DNA of 64,000 nt from Thioalkalivibrio sp. ALJ16 (GCF_000377345.1 NZ_KB898037.1:311412-375411), one strand, 5' to 3'; counted from the stretch's first letter, positions 1 through 9,933 are shown. The notes: generated by a model from the sequence alone, not told the origin. Translations and numbers: made by a program.

Positions 1-1169
1 TCAAGATGACCGATCTCGACCTGCAGGGTCGCCGCGTGCTGGTGCGTCAGGATCTGAACGTCCCCGTCAAGGACGGCAAGGTCACGTCCGATGCCCGCAT
101 CCGTGCGAGCCTCGAGACCGTGCAGAAGGCGCTGGACGCCGGTGCCGCGGTGATGCTGATGTCGCACCTGGGCCGCCCGACCGAGGGCGAGTTCTCCGAA
201 GAGAACTCGCTGGCCCCGGTCGCCGAGCACATGGGTGGCCTGCTGGGCCGCGAGGTGCGCCTGGTGCGGGATTACCTCGATGGCGTGGACGCCAAGCCGG
301 GTGAAGTCATCCTGCTCGAGAACGTCCGCTTCAACGCGGGCGAGAAGAAGGACGACGAGGCGCTGGCGAAGAAGTACGCCGCCCTCTGCGACGTGTTCGT
401 GATGGATGCCTTCGGCACCGCCCACCGCGCTCAGGCCTCGACCCACGGTGTGGCGAAGTTTGCCCCGCAGGCCTGCGCCGGCCCGCTGCTGGCCAAGGAA
501 CTCGAGGCCCTCGGCAAGGCCCTGGAGACCCCGAAGCGCCCGCTGGTGGCCATCGTGGGTGGTTCCAAGGTCTCGACCAAGCTGACCGTGCTGGAGTCGC
601 TGTCCCAGGTCGTCGATCAGCTGATCGTCGGTGGTGGCATCGCCAACACCTTCATCGCGGCCCAGGGCCACGGTGTCGGCAAGTCGCTGTACGAGGCCGA
701 TCTGGTCGACGAGTCCAAGCGCCTGATGGAGGCGGCCCGCGCCAAGGGCGGCGAGATCCCGGTGCCGACCGATGTGACCGTGGGCAAGGAATTCTCCGAG
801 TCCACCCCGGCCGAGACCAAGTCGGTGGATGCCGTGGCCGATGACGACATGATCTTCGATGTCGGCCCCGAGACCGCCGCCACCTATGCCGAGGCCCTGC
901 GCAATGCCGGCACCATCGTCTGGAACGGCCCGGTCGGCGTGTTCGAGTTCGATCAGTTCGCCGGCGGCACCAAGGCCCTGGGCGAGGCCATTGCCGAGAG
1001 CAATGCGTTCTCCATCGCCGGTGGCGGCGATACCCTGGCCGCGATCGACAAGTACAATCTGGCCGATCGCATCAGCTACATCTCCACCGGCGGTGGCGCC
1101 TTCCTCGAGTTCCTCGAAGGCAAGACCCTGCCGGCCGTGGCCATGCTGGAAGAACGGGCAAAGGGCTAA
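1..1169 (+). CDS. pgk: Phosphoglycerate kinase (5' end just outside the window)
   Basis: Transfers phosphate between 1,3-bisphosphoglycerate and ADP in cytosolic glycolysis; in an autotroph it runs in the Calvin-cycle direction. The protein follows the E. coli enzyme closely: [11 protein letters not shown] near the N-terminus, the substrate-binding SHLGRP, the hinge [10 protein letters not shown], and the nucleotide-loop motifs WNGPVGVFE and IAGGGDT. An ATG lies at position 6, but the bases before it encode (I)-K in frame, matching the E. coli start M-S-V-I-K-M-T-D. The true start is therefore probably five codons further upstream, off the window. A short insert with an extra Ala/Lys-rich turn precedes IPVPTDV. 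pyk follows after 37 bp, suggesting co-transcription. Confidence 0.97.
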   Translation, partial: KMTDLDLQGRRVLVRQDLNVPVKDGKVTSDARIRASLETVQKALDAGAAVMLMSHLGRPTEGEFSEENSLAPVAEHMGGLLGREVRLVRDYLDGVDAKPGEVILLENVRFNAGEKKDDEALAKKYAALCDVFVMDAFGTAHRAQASTHGVAKFAPQACAGPLLAKELEALGKALETPKRPLVAIVGGSKVSTKLTVLESLSQVVDQLIVGGGIANTFIAAQGHGVGKSLYEADLVDESKRLMEAARAKGGEIPVPTDVTVGKEFSESTPAETKSVDAVADDDMIFDVGPETAATYAEALRNAGTIVWNGPVGVFEFDQFAGGTKALGEAIAESNAFSIAGGGDTLAAIDKYNLADRISYISTGGGAFLEFLEGKTLPAVAMLEERAKG

Positions 1170-1206
1170 TGCCTGCTGCCCGCGCCCCTTACGGAGAGAC
1201 GCGCGG

Positions 1207-2637
1207 ATGAGACGTACCAAGATCGTTGCCACCCTCGGGCCGGCCACGGATACCGACGAGGGCATGGAGGCCATCATCCGCGCCGGCGTGGATGTGGTCC
1301 GGCTGAACTTTTCGCACGGCGACCCGGATGACCATCGCCAGCGGCTCGCGCGCCTGCGTGCCGCCGCTGGGCGTGTGGGCCGCTGCGTCGGGGTCCTCGG
1401 TGACCTCCAGGGCCCGAAGATTCGCATTGACCGCTTCCAGCAGGGCAAGGTGCATCTGGAAGAGGGTGCGCCGTTCGCGCTGGACGCCGAGCTCGACCGC
1501 GACGCCGGCGACCAGACCCAGGTCGGCCTGACCTACAAGGAGCTGCCGGCCGACGTGCATCCGGAAGACATTCTCCTGCTGGATGACGGCCGGATCGTGC
1601 TCAAGGTCACGGCGGTCAACGGCAGCCGGATCGAGACCACGGTGGAGGTCGGTGGCGAGCTGTCCAACAACAAGGGCATCAACCGTCAGGGCGGCGGTCT
1701 GTCCGCCCCGGCGATCACGGACAAGGACCGCGAGGACATCCGCCTGGCCGCCGAGCTGCAGGTGGACTACCTGGCCGTCTCCTTCCCGCGCTCCGCGCAG
1801 GATTTGCACCTCGCGCGCAGCCTGCTGAAGGATGCCGGCTGGGAGGCCGGGATCTGCGCGAAGATCGAGCGTTCCGAGGCACTGGAGGTGATCGACGAGA
1901 TCATTTCGGCCTCGGAGGTGATCATGATCGCCCGCGGCGACCTCGGCGTGGAGATCGGCGATGCCGAGCTGCCGGGCGTGCAGAAGACCCTGATCACCCG
2001 GGCGCGCACGCTCAATCGTCTGGTCATCACCGCGACCCAGATGATGGAGACCATGATCCAGAATCCGATCCCGACGCGGGCCGAGGTCTTTGACGTCGCC
2101 AACGCGGTGCTCGACGGCACCGACGCGGTGATGCTCTCCGGCGAGACCGCGACGGGTCGCTATCCGGCGCGGGTGGTCACCAGCATGGACCGGATCTGCG
2201 AGGCGGCGGAACGCCAGCGCGCAGCGCGCCAGTCGGATCACCGCATGGATTCGACCTTCGGGCGGGTGGACGAGGCCATCGCGATGGCCACGATGTATAC
2301 CGCCAACCACCTGGATGTGGCCGCGATCGCCGCGCTGACCGAATCCGGCGCCACTGCCCTGTGGATGTCGCGGATCAGCTCCGGCATCCCGATCTACGCG
2401 CTGACCCAGCACGAGTCCACCAGTCGTCGCATGACGCTGTACCGCGGGGTCTATCCGGTGATCATCAGCCCCATCCCCGAAAGTCACGAGAGCCTGAACC
2501 GTGAGGCGGTGAACTTGCTCGAGGCCGAGGGCGTCGTGCAGGATGGCGGGCTGGTTATCATTACCAAGGGTGATCTGCAGGGCGAACATGGCGGCACCAA
2601 TGCCATGAAGATCGTGCGCGTCGGCGAGATGGCCTGA
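1207..2637 (+). CDS. pyk: Pyruvate kinase
   Basis: Converts phosphoenolpyruvate and ADP to pyruvate and ATP. The 476-residue protein has the family N-terminus RRTKIVATLGPAT, LNFSHG, the DLQGPKIR segment, the catalytic KIERSEAL with its active-site Lys, the MIARGDLGVEI metal-binding segment, and ITATQMMETM followed by PTRAEVFDVANAVLDGTDA. The C-terminal allosteric domain is present. The open frame extends far upstream, but only the ATG at 1207 starts the family's N-terminus, and a GGAG lies about 10 nt before it. It sits between pgk and fba, a usual order in autotrophic gammaproteobacteria. The isoform class cannot be settled by eye. Confidence 0.96.
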   Translation: MRRTKIVATLGPATDTDEGMEAIIRAGVDVVRLNFSHGDPDDHRQRLARLRAAAGRVGRCVGVLGDLQGPKIRIDRFQQGKVHLEEGAPFALDAELDRDAGDQTQVGLTYKELPADVHPEDILLLDDGRIVLKVTAVNGSRIETTVEVGGELSNNKGINRQGGGLSAPAITDKDREDIRLAAELQVDYLAVSFPRSAQDLHLARSLLKDAGWEAGICAKIERSEALEVIDEIISASEVIMIARGDLGVEIGDAELPGVQKTLITRARTLNRLVITATQMMETMIQNPIPTRAEVFDVANAVLDGTDAVMLSGETATGRYPARVVTSMDRICEAAERQRAARQSDHRMDSTFGRVDEAIAMATMYTANHLDVAAIAALTESGATALWMSRISSGIPIYALTQHESTSRRMTLYRGVYPVIISPIPESHESLNREAVNLLEAEGVVQDGGLVIITKGDLQGEHGGTNAMKIVRVGEMA

Positions 2638-2715
2638 TCGCGCAGCGCGCGCCCGGCACGCAACCACTTACAGACTTTCTTCTACCTCAGTCCGAATCCC
2701 GTTAAGGAGGAATCC

Positions 2716-3780
2716 ATGGCACTGATCTCACTTCGCCAGCTTCTGGACCATGCCGCCGAGCATGGCTATGGCATGCCGGCCTACAACGCCAACAACATGG
2801 AACAGGTCCACGCGATCATGGAAGCGGCCGCCGCGGTCGACTCCCCGGTGATCATTCAGGCCTCGGCCGGCGCCCGCAAGTACGCCGGCGAGCCCTTCCT
2901 GCGCCACAACATCATCGCCGCGATCGAGCAGTACCCGGACATCCCGGTCGTGCTGCACCAGGATCATGGTTCCGAGCCGGCGGTCTGCCTGCGCTCCATC
3001 CAGTCCGGCTTCAGCTCGGTGATGATGGACGGCTCCCTGATGCCCGACATGAAGACCCCGGCCACCTACGACTACAACCGTGACGTGACCGCCAAGGTCT
3101 CCGAGATCGCGCACGCCTGCGGCGTGTCCGTGGAAGGCGAGCTGGGCTGCCTGGGTTCCCTGGAAACCGGCATGGCCGGCGAAGAAGACGGCTCCGGCGC
3201 CGAAGGCAAGCTGTCCCACGACCAGCTGCTGACCGACCCGGACGAGGCCGCCGACTTCGTGAAGAACACCAAGTGCGACGCCCTGGCGATCGCCATTGGT
3301 ACCTCTCACGGCGCCTACAAGTTCACCCGTCCGCCGACCGGTGACATCCTCGCCATCCAGCGCATCAAGGAAATCCACAACCGCATCCCGGATACCCATC
3401 TGGTGATGCACGGTTCCTCCTCGGTGCCGCAGGAGTGGCTGGAAATCATCAACAAGTACGGCGGCGACATGGGCGAGACCTATGGCGTGCCGGTTGAAGA
3501 GATCCAGGAAGGCATCAAGCACGGCGTACGCAAGGTCAACATCGACACCGACCTGCGCATGGCCTCCACCGGTGCGGTGCGCAAGTTCCTCGCGGAAAAC
3601 CCGAAGGAATTCGACCCGCGCAAGTTCCTGAAGGCCTCCACCGCGGCCATGAAGGACATCTGCCAGGCCCGTTACGAGGCCTTCGGTTGCGCTGGCATGG
3701 CGTCCAAGATCAAGCCGATCTCCCTGGACGACATGGTCAAGCGTTACCTGTCTGGCGAGCTGGATCCCAAGGTCAACTGA
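2716..3780 (+). CDS. fba: Fructose-bisphosphate aldolase, class II (Calvin-cycle type)
   Basis: Zn-dependent aldolase joining dihydroxyacetone phosphate with glyceraldehyde 3-phosphate, and in autotrophs with erythrose 4-phosphate to give sedoheptulose bisphosphate. The 354-residue protein begins [19 protein letters not shown] and has the Zn/catalytic segment VVLHQDHG (about residues 80-87), [10 protein letters not shown], the glycine-rich [25 protein letters not shown] and the late KVNIDTDLR segment. Length and sequence match the class II Calvin subtype (CbbA-like) rather than the E. coli FbaA type. A near-perfect AAGGAGG stands 6-8 nt before the ATG, so strong expression is likely. A strong terminator follows. 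Confidence 0.96.
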   Translation: MALISLRQLLDHAAEHGYGMPAYNANNMEQVHAIMEAAAAVDSPVIIQASAGARKYAGEPFLRHNIIAAIEQYPDIPVVLHQDHGSEPAVCLRSIQSGFSSVMMDGSLMPDMKTPATYDYNRDVTAKVSEIAHACGVSVEGELGCLGSLETGMAGEEDGSGAEGKLSHDQLLTDPDEAADFVKNTKCDALAIAIGTSHGAYKFTRPPTGDILAIQRIKEIHNRIPDTHLVMHGSSSVPQEWLEIINKYGGDMGETYGVPVEEIQEGIKHGVRKVNIDTDLRMASTGAVRKFLAENPKEFDPRKFLKASTAAMKDICQARYEAFGCAGMASKIKPISLDDMVKRYLSGELDPKVN

Positions 3781-3800
3781 TCTTGCGGAAGGCAGCACGA

Positions 3801-3827
3801 AAAAGGGGGCTTCGGCCCCCTTTTTTT
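3801..3827 (+). terminator. Rho-independent terminator after fba
   Basis: Stem GGGGGC (3805-3810), loop TTCG, stem GCCCCC (3815-3820), then seven T. Flanking A and T runs can extend the stem. It closes the pgk-pyk-fba block. Confidence 0.93.
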
Positions 3828-3872
3828 GTGCCATGATGCCGCCATCAGAACCCCGTTATGGAGGATTCCTCG

Positions 3873-4655
3873 ATGCACCGCAGGATGCCCCAGCTTCTTG
3901 CCCTCATGCTGTTCCTGGCGTTCGCCGGCGCGGCCCAGGCCAATCCGTTCAGCCGCGAGATCGATCCGCAGGACATCATCGATCGCGCCCAGGCCACGGT
4001 CCAGAACATGGCCACCCACCCCGAGTACGAGGCCCTGAAGGCGGACCTGCGCGATGCCCGTGGCGTGGTGATCTTTCCACGGGTCGCGCGCGGGGCCTTC
4101 CTGATCGGCGGCTCCGGTGGCATCGGCGTGTTTCTCGCCTGGGATGACGAGCGCGGCGACTATTCTCCGGTGGGCTTTTATTCGCTCGGCTCGGTGAGCT
4201 TCGGCATGCAGTTCGGTGGCGATGCCGCCGAGGTCGTGATGGTCGCGCGCACCCAGGACGCGGTGGACTCGATGTTCGGTTCCGCGATCCGCCTGGGCGG
4301 GGATGCCTCGGTCGCGGCCGGTCCGGTGGGTGCGGGGCGCAGTGCCACGCCCACGGCCGACTTCCTGTCGTACTCGCGTGCGCGAGGGGCCTATCTGGGC
4401 ATGAGCCTGTCGGGCTCGCGCATGAGCGTGCGCGACGACTTTAATGAGGCCTATTACGGGGAATCGGTGCGTCCGGTCCACATCATCGAGACCCGCCGGG
4501 TGGACCGCGAGGGGACCCGCGAGCTGCGCGAGACCCTGGCCGCTTTTCGCAGTGATGCCGCGTCCGGCAGCGAGGCGCCGGCCCGCGATCAGGGGCGTGA
4601 CATGGCCCCGGTGGAGTCGATTCGGCCGGACAATTTCGAGGTCGAGAGCTTCTGA
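3873..4655 (+). CDS. Secreted lipid-binding SYLF (YSC84-type) domain protein
   Basis: A 260-residue exported protein. A signal peptide (MHRRMPQLLALMLFLAFAG, cleavage after AQA) is followed by the SYLF fold: RDARGVVIFPRVARGAFLIG, GGSGGIGVFLAWDD, FGMQFGGDAAEVVMV and a late YLGMSLSGSRM segment. The family binds phospholipids or is found in periplasmic or outer-membrane-associated proteins; the substrate here is unknown. An ATG exists at 3858, but GGAGG at 3859-3863 sits about 9 nt before the ATG at 3873, and that start gives a clean signal peptide. The 3' end overlaps the convergent bioD by 67 bp. Confidence 0.85.
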   Translation: MHRRMPQLLALMLFLAFAGAAQANPFSREIDPQDIIDRAQATVQNMATHPEYEALKADLRDARGVVIFPRVARGAFLIGGSGGIGVFLAWDDERGDYSPVGFYSLGSVSFGMQFGGDAAEVVMVARTQDAVDSMFGSAIRLGGDASVAAGPVGAGRSATPTADFLSYSRARGAYLGMSLSGSRMSVRDDFNEAYYGESVRPVHIIETRRVDREGTRELRETLAAFRSDAASGSEAPARDQGRDMAPVESIRPDNFEVESF

Positions 4656-5311
4656 ACCATTGATCCGCGGGAGATCCCTTCCGCGGCCTCGATGATCGGC
4701 GCCGAGGTGAACCTGCGCAGAGCGGTTCGGTTGTCCAGACGCGGGTCCGTGTCCGCCCGGCGCCGGTTCAGTACGATCCCGGCCAGTTCCAGGCCGCGGC
4801 GTTCCAGCGCCTCCAGCGTCAGCAGGCAGGTGTTCAGCGTGCCCAGGCGATCCTCGGCCACCAGCAGCACCGGCAGCCCCAGGTGGGTGGCCAGATCGGC
4901 GTTCAGGCCGTCCGCGCACAGCGGCGAGTAGAAGCCCCCGGCGCCCTCCACCAGCAGTGGTCCGATATCCGCCGCGATCCCGTCCCCGACACAGGCCGCG
5001 ACCAGCTCCGCCAGGGTCAGGCGTACGCCCTGGTTTGCCGCGGCCTGATCCGGGGCAATGGCGTCGGGGAAGCGCCAGGGGGTCACCTGCGCCAGGGCCG
5101 TGTCGGGCAGCCCGGCGGCGCGGGTCAGGGCCGCGCCATCCTCGGGGAACAGCGCCCCCGCGCGTTCCGGGCAGCCGGATTCCACCGGCTTGCGGGGCAG
5201 CGGCGCCAGGCCCCGCTCGTGCCAGTACTGCAGCAGGGCGCAGCCGACGAAGGTCTTGCCGACGCCGGTATCGGTGCCGGTGACGAACAGGCCTCGTGCC
5301 GCGCCGTTCAT
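4589..5311 (-). CDS. bioD: Dethiobiotin synthetase
   Basis: Closes the ureido ring of dethiobiotin from 7,8-diaminopelargonic acid, CO2 and ATP. The P-loop GTDTGVGKT sits at residues 12-20, the substrate Lys is in RKPVESG, and [11 protein letters not shown] is the switch-like segment. At 240 residues it is somewhat longer than E. coli BioD (225): the last roughly 22 codons run through the antisense strand of the SYLF gene and have no family resemblance. The ATG overlaps the purC stop as ATGA, so both are one transcript. The other biotin genes lie 35 kb away (bioF, bioB), so biotin genes are split here. Confidence 0.93.
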   Translation of the reverse strand: MNGAARGLFVTGTDTGVGKTFVGCALLQYWHERGLAPLPRKPVESGCPERAGALFPEDGAALTRAAGLPDTALAQVTPWRFPDAIAPDQAAANQGVRLTLAELVAACVGDGIAADIGPLLVEGAGGFYSPLCADGLNADLATHLGLPVLLVAEDRLGTLNTCLLTLEALERRGLELAGIVLNRRRADTDPRLDNRTALRRFTSAPIIEAAEGISRGSMVQKLSTSKLSGRIDSTGAMSRP

Positions 5312-6204
5312 ACGTCCCGGGTCAGGCGCTCCAGGGCCTCGCGGTACCGCGCGGCGGTCTGCTCCACCACCGCCGCCGGCAACTCGGGGCCGGGCGCCTG
5401 CTTGTCCCAGTCCAGGGTCTCCAGGTAGTCGCGCACGTACTGCTTGTCGAAGGACTCGGGGCTGCGCCCCGGCGCGTACTGGTCGGCCGGCCAGAAGCGC
5501 GACGAGTCGGGGGTCAGCACTTCGTCGATCAGGTGCAGGCGGCCACCGGCATCCACCCCGAACTCGAACTTGGTATCGGCGATGATGATCCCGCGCTCGG
5601 CGGCATACGCGCGCGCCATGGCGTAGATCTCCAGGGCCGCGCTGCGTACCTGTTCGGCGCGCTGCTGGCCGATGGTGGCGACTACCGCGTCGAAGTCGAT
5701 GTTGGCGTCGTGCTCACCCACCGCGGCCTTGGTGCTCGGGGTGAAGATGGCCTCGGGCAGACGCGATGCCAGCTCCAGGCCGCCCGGCAGCGGGATCCCG
5801 CATACCGCGCCGGTCGCCTGGTAGTCCTTCCAGCCCGAGCCGATCAGGTAGCCGCGCACGACCGCCTCCACCGGCAGGGCCTCCAGGCGGCGGATCACCA
5901 GGCTGCGTCCTTCCAGCGGCGCCCGCGTCGCCGGGTCGGGGATCACCTGTTCCAGCGGGATGTCGGTCAGCTGGTTGGGGATCCCCAGTTCGCGTTCCAC
6001 CTTGTGCATCCAGAACTGGGTGATCTCGGTCAGCACCCGCCCCTTGTCGGGGATCGCGGTGGGCAGGATCACGTCGAACGCGGACAGACGGTCGGTGGTG
6101 ACCATCAGCCAGTGATCGGCATCCACCGCGTAGAGATCGCGCACCTTGCCGCGATGGACGAGTTCCAGGTCGGGGATGTGGCTTTCAAGCAGGGTATCGG
6201 TCAT
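5308..6204 (-). CDS. purC: Phosphoribosylaminoimidazole-succinocarboxamide synthase (SAICAR synthetase)
   Basis: Step 8 of purine synthesis: joins CAIR and aspartate using ATP. The 298-residue long-form enzyme begins with [14 protein letters not shown] and has [43 protein letters not shown] and [15 protein letters not shown], all characteristic of SAICAR synthetase. It is divergent from purE-purK across a 251-bp gap and forms a two-gene minus-strand unit with bioD through a 4-bp ATGA overlap. No purine regulatory site could be recognised. Confidence 0.96.
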   Translation of the reverse strand: MTDTLLESHIPDLELVHRGKVRDLYAVDADHWLMVTTDRLSAFDVILPTAIPDKGRVLTEITQFWMHKVERELGIPNQLTDIPLEQVIPDPATRAPLEGRSLVIRRLEALPVEAVVRGYLIGSGWKDYQATGAVCGIPLPGGLELASRLPEAIFTPSTKAAVGEHDANIDFDAVVATIGQQRAEQVRSAALEIYAMARAYAAERGIIIADTKFEFGVDAGGRLHLIDEVLTPDSSRFWPADQYAPGRSPESFDKQYVRDYLETLDWDKQAPGPELPAAVVEQTAARYREALERLTRDV

Positions 6205-6272
6205 GCCGCGATTCTACCGGGCGCGGCCCCTGTACACCACGGCGCCGGGAAGAGCCCGGTCAGAGGCGATCG

Positions 6273-6374
6273 ACAGGAAGACTGGAAGAATGGAAGGTTT
6301 TATTTGGGATCGAAAACAGGGTCCGAAGTGGCGTCCTCGACCCATCATTTCTTCCATTCTTCCCTTCTTCCTGT
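6273..6374. repeat. Imperfect inverted repeat in the purC/purE divergent region
   Basis: Left arm 6273-6296 (ACAGGAAGACTGGAAGAATG...) and right arm 6351-6374 are reverse complements over about 24 bp with a few mismatches, separated by 54 bp of comparatively AT-rich sequence. Arms are purine-rich on one strand. The repeat lies wholly between the divergent purC and purE starts, where both promoters must be. Role unknown. Confidence 0.6.
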
Positions 6375-6455
6375 TGAATGCCTTTCGCACTTGAGTCGGG
6401 GCTTCGGAGGGGGTGTGGCTTGTCGGTTGGGGCCGGGGTCGCTATCGTTCGGGCC

Positions 6456-6971
6456 ATGACTGAGACGGCAGGCAATATCGCGCCGCGCGTGGGCGTGGTG
6501 ATGGGGAGCACCTCCGACTGGGCGACCATGGAGCGCGCGGTGGATGTGCTGGAGGAACTCGGGGTCCCGTTCGAGGCGCGCGTGGTCTCCGCTCATCGCA
6601 CGCCAGACCTGCTGTTCGAGTATGCCGAACAGGCGCGTGGCCGCGGGCTGCAGGCGATCATTGCCGGTGCCGGCGGCGCCGCGCACCTGCCGGGCATGCT
6701 CGCCTCCAAGACCTCGGTCCCGGTGCTCGGCGTCCCGGTCGCATCGCGCCACCTGAAGGGGCAGGACTCGCTGCTGTCCATCGTGCAGATGCCGCGCGGC
6801 ATCCCGGTGGCGACGTTCGCGATCGGGGAGGCCGGGGCCGCCAACGCGGCGCTGTTTGCCGCCGCGATGCTGGCCAATCACGACGCCGCGCTGCGCGAAC
6901 GCCTGGATGCGTTTCGCCACTCCCAGAGCCAGGCCGTACTCGGACAGACCCTGCCGCCGGAACCGTCATGA
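6456..6971 (+). CDS. purE: N5-carboxyaminoimidazole ribonucleotide mutase
   Basis: Converts N5-CAIR to CAIR in purine synthesis. The 171-residue class I PurE has [14 protein letters not shown] (phosphate loop), [15 protein letters not shown] with the catalytic His, [15 protein letters not shown] and [20 protein letters not shown]. An in-frame upstream codon exists at 6378, but the ATG at 6456 fits the family N-terminus. Its stop overlaps purK by 4 bp, consistent with the coupled two-step conversion of AIR to CAIR. Confidence 0.95.
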   Translation: MTETAGNIAPRVGVVMGSTSDWATMERAVDVLEELGVPFEARVVSAHRTPDLLFEYAEQARGRGLQAIIAGAGGAAHLPGMLASKTSVPVLGVPVASRHLKGQDSLLSIVQMPRGIPVATFAIGEAGAANAALFAAAMLANHDAALRERLDAFRHSQSQAVLGQTLPPEPS

Positions 6972-8152
6972 TCCAGCCCTCCGCGACTCTCGGGCTGCTC
7001 GGTGGCGGGCAGCTCGGCCGCTATTTCGTGCAGGCCGCGTTGAGCATGGGCTATGGCGTATGGGTCCTCGACCCCGACCCCGACAGCCCGGCCGGCCGCA
7101 TCGCGACCCGGCACCTGTGCCAGGGGTTTGACGACCCGGCTGCGCTGGAGGCGCTGGCTGGCGAATGCGCGGTCATCACCACCGAATTCGAGAACATCCC
7201 GCGCGCCAGCATCGACTGGCTGGAGGCGCGCGTACGGTTGTGTCCCGGCTCCCGCGCCCTCGCGATTGCGCAGGACCGGCTGGCGGAGAAGGATTTCCTT
7301 GGCGAGATCGGCATCGCGGTCGCGCCGTGGCAGGCCCTGCGCGCGGGCGCCGCGACCCCGGTGACGCCGTCGGGAGGCGCTACCCCGGCCTTCCCGGCGA
7401 TCCTGAAGACCGCGCGCATGGGTTATGACGGCAAGGGCCAGGTACGTCTGGCACGGGCCGAGGATCTGGCCGCGGCGCACACCGAACTCGGGTCGGTGGA
7501 CTGTGTGCTCGAACAGCAGGTGGAGCTGGAGCGCGAGGTCTCGGTAATCGTGGCGCGGGGAGCCGCGGGCCATGTCGAGGCCTTCCCGCTGGCCGAAAAC
7601 AGCCACTGCGACGGCATCCTCCATCTCAGCCGGGTCCCGGCCCGGGTCGACGCGGCCGTGCGCGAGCGGGCGACGGCCATCGCCCGCATGATCGTCGAGC
7701 GTCTGGAGTACCAGGGTGTGCTGGCGGTCGAGTTCTTCCTGACCGTGGCCGGCGAACTGCTGGTCAACGAGATCGCGCCGCGTCCCCACAATTCGGGGCA
7801 TTACAGCCTCGATGCCTGCACCGTCAGCCAGTTCCAGCAGCAGGTGCGGGCCGTCTGTGACCTGACGCTGGCGCCGGCGCTGCTGACCACTCCGGTCGCG
7901 ATGGTGAACCTCCTCGGTGATCTGTGGCCGGACGGCGCCTGCCCGGACTGGAGTCCGGTGCTGGAGGCCGGCCGCGCCCGGCTGCACCTGTATGGCAAGG
8001 CGGTCGCGCGGCGCGGGCGCAAGATGGGGCATGTAAACGTCCTCGGCCTGCCCGGCGAGGGCGATGCCACGGCCGTGGCCTCCAGCGCCGAGGGGCTGTG
8101 GCAGGCGCTGGCGGATGCCGCGGCTCGGCCGTCCGCGGAGGCCGAGGCATGA
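6968..8152 (+). CDS. purK: N5-carboxyaminoimidazole ribonucleotide synthase
   Basis: ATP-grasp enzyme making N5-CAIR from AIR, bicarbonate and ATP. At 394 residues it has the N-terminal [22 protein letters not shown], the ATP-grasp segment [31 protein letters not shown], and the metal-binding [25 protein letters not shown]. The start overlaps the purE stop (ATGA), and its own stop overlaps the downstream methyltransferase start in the same way, so translation is probably coupled along the operon. Confidence 0.95.
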   Translation: MIQPSATLGLLGGGQLGRYFVQAALSMGYGVWVLDPDPDSPAGRIATRHLCQGFDDPAALEALAGECAVITTEFENIPRASIDWLEARVRLCPGSRALAIAQDRLAEKDFLGEIGIAVAPWQALRAGAATPVTPSGGATPAFPAILKTARMGYDGKGQVRLARAEDLAAAHTELGSVDCVLEQQVELEREVSVIVARGAAGHVEAFPLAENSHCDGILHLSRVPARVDAAVRERATAIARMIVERLEYQGVLAVEFFLTVAGELLVNEIAPRPHNSGHYSLDACTVSQFQQQVRAVCDLTLAPALLTTPVAMVNLLGDLWPDGACPDWSPVLEAGRARLHLYGKAVARRGRKMGHVNVLGLPGEGDATAVASSAEGLWQALADAAARPSAEAEA

Positions 8153-8766
8153 GCGCGGCCTTTCCCGACGTCCATACCCGCCGTGCCCGCCAGGCGGAGC
8201 TCAAGCGTGACCTGGAATTCGAGGACACCCTGGCCGGCGAGCACCTGCGTTTTCGCACCACCTGGGGGCTGTTCTCGCCGCGTCGCATCGACGATGGCAC
8301 CCGCATGCTGCTGGAACGCATGGAGGTGCACGCGGACGACGATTGCCTGGACCTGGGCTGCGGTTATGGTCCGATCGGCCTGACCCTGGCGCGCAAGGCC
8401 CCGCAGGGCCTGACTACGCTCGTGGATACCAATTACCTGGCCGTGGAATACAGCCAGCGCAATGCCGAGGCGAACGGCATCCGTAACGTGGAGTGTTTGA
8501 CCAGCAACGGCTTCTCGCGCATCCGCGACCGGCGCTTTGACCTGGTGACCTCCAACCTGCCGGCCAAGGTGGGGCGCGAGATGCTGCAGACCTACCTGCT
8601 GGACGCCCACGAACAGATGAACCCCGGTGGCCGCATCTATGTCGTAACCATTACCGGTTTGCGGCGTTTTATCGAGAAGGGGTTCAAGGACGTGTTCGAC
8701 AACTACGACAAGGTCAAGCAGGGTCGCGAATACACCGTCGCGGCCGCCGTGCGCGAGCCCGACTGA
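8149..8766 (+). CDS. Class I SAM-dependent methyltransferase, RsmC/MTS-domain type
   Basis: A 205-residue methyltransferase with the SAM loop CLDLGCGYGPIGLTLA (about residues 66-80). The order 'SPRRIDDGTRMLL ... DLGCGYGPIG ... TSNLPAK' is that of the small-methyltransferase (MTS) domain related to 16S rRNA guanine-N2 methyltransferases. The catalytic NPP(Y/F) motif is replaced by NLPA, so the target base and even activity are open. It lies in the purEK operon through an ATGA overlap. The substrate is unknown; an RNA or small-molecule substrate is equally possible. Confidence 0.8.
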   Translation: MSAAFPDVHTRRARQAELKRDLEFEDTLAGEHLRFRTTWGLFSPRRIDDGTRMLLERMEVHADDDCLDLGCGYGPIGLTLARKAPQGLTTLVDTNYLAVEYSQRNAEANGIRNVECLTSNGFSRIRDRRFDLVTSNLPAKVGREMLQTYLLDAHEQMNPGGRIYVVTITGLRRFIEKGFKDVFDNYDKVKQGREYTVAAAVREPD

Positions 8767-8768
8767 GC

Positions 8769-9434
8769 ATGGTCGAGGGGGCGGGCGAACTGCCGGTCGC
8801 GCTCCGGGTGCTCTCCGCCGTGCTGCTGGGTATCGGCATGCTGGTGATGCTGCGGCGCATGCCCTGGGAGGCCTTCTTCGTACCCGGGCGCGCCCAGCTG
8901 TTCGTGATTGCCACGCTGTGCCTGCTCCTGATCTGGAGCCTGCGGGCGCAGACCCTCGATGGCCTCGCCCTGCATTTCCTCGGCATGACCGTCGTGACCC
9001 TGATGTTCGGCTGGCAACTGGCCATCCTGATGGTGTTTCTGGTGGTGGTGGCCCTGGGTCTGTTCGGCCTGCTGCCGCTGATGGCCGTTCCGTTGACGGT
9101 CCTGCTGGCCGGCATCCTGCCGGTTGCGGTCACCTGGGCGCTGCTGCGGCTGTCCCAGGTCTACCTCCCTGCGCACATGTTCATTTACCTGTATGCGGTC
9201 GGTTTTCTGGGCGGGGCGCTGTCGGTGGTGGCGGCCGTACTGGGTTCGGCGCTGATCTACGGGCTGTTCACCGAACTCGCCTGGCAGGATATCTACCGCG
9301 ATTACCTGCGTTACCTGGCCCTGCTGGTGCTGCCGGAGGCGGTGGTCAACGGGATCGTGATCACCGGCCTGGTCATGGTGCGTCCGGAGTGGCTGGCGAC
9401 CTGGTCGGACGAGCGCTACATCCACGGTCGCTGA
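8769..9434 (+). CDS. CbiM-superfamily integral membrane protein
   Basis: A 221-residue membrane protein with about six or seven hydrophobic helices. The segment LHFLGMTVVTLMFGWQLAIL resembles the CbiM/energy-coupling-factor permease core. The N-terminal Met-His of metal-importing CbiM proteins is missing, and no ECF ATPase or T component is nearby, so a metal-import role is doubtful. It follows the methyltransferase by 2 bp. A function is not assigned. Confidence 0.7.
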   Translation: MVEGAGELPVALRVLSAVLLGIGMLVMLRRMPWEAFFVPGRAQLFVIATLCLLLIWSLRAQTLDGLALHFLGMTVVTLMFGWQLAILMVFLVVVALGLFGLLPLMAVPLTVLLAGILPVAVTWALLRLSQVYLPAHMFIYLYAVGFLGGALSVVAAVLGSALIYGLFTELAWQDIYRDYLRYLALLVLPEAVVNGIVITGLVMVRPEWLATWSDERYIHGR

Positions 9435-9578
9435 CCTGCGCAGGACCCGATATTGGCGTCATGCGGGCATTTCCCCCATTACCTTCTATGTTAATGCACC
9501 ATTCAGGAAGCCCCTGCTAACGTTCGCCTCAAGACGGGGCAGACCCGTCCGGTATCGAGAATCGAGGAGACCACAAGA

Positions 9579-9902
9579 ATGAAAACCAAGCTGTTCGTTC
9601 TGGCCGGGATTGCAGGGAGCATCCTGATGCTGTCCACCGCGGCCCAGGCCGCCGATATTCAGGCCGGTCAGTCCAAGTACCAGACCTCCTGCGCGAGCTG
9701 CCACGGCGCCGAGGGCAAGGGGCAGGCGATCTTCCCGGCGTTGGTGGGCAAGGATGCGGACTACCTGATCGACAAGCTCGAGCGCTACCGCGCTGGCGAG
9801 GAGGTCGGTGACCACACCGCGCTGATGCGCCCTCAGGCACAGGGCCTGAGCGACGACGATATCGCCAACATCTCCGCCTTTATCGCGACCGAGTTCAACT
9901 GA
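9579..9902 (+). CDS. Small periplasmic cytochrome c (class I, c4/c5-like)
   Basis: A 107-residue c-type cytochrome. A signal peptide ends at AAQA (about residue 24). The haem-binding motif CASCH covers residues 38-42, and the likely distal ligand is Met83 in HTALMRPQAQGL, followed by the usual LSDDDIANISAFI helix. It would carry electrons in the periplasm; partners are not shown by its neighbours. A GGAG lies about 8 nt before the ATG. A perfect hairpin follows 31 bp downstream, so it is probably monocistronic. Confidence 0.9.
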   Translation: MKTKLFVLAGIAGSILMLSTAAQAADIQAGQSKYQTSCASCHGAEGKGQAIFPALVGKDADYLIDKLERYRAGEEVGDHTALMRPQAQGLSDDDIANISAFIATEFN

Positions 9903-9933
9903 ACCCGTCGCCCTGCCAGCGGCAGGCAAGGTG

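Noticed and set aside
1189-2667. A 492-codon frame antisense to pyk
   Set aside because: It shadows a well-recognised enzyme gene, shows no family motifs, and has an Arg/His/Gly-rich composition typical of antisense frames in GC-rich DNA.
8769-9434. A cobalt/nickel ECF importer
   Set aside because: The CbiM-like protein lacks the N-terminal Met-His metal site and no ECF ATPase or T subunit is adjacent.
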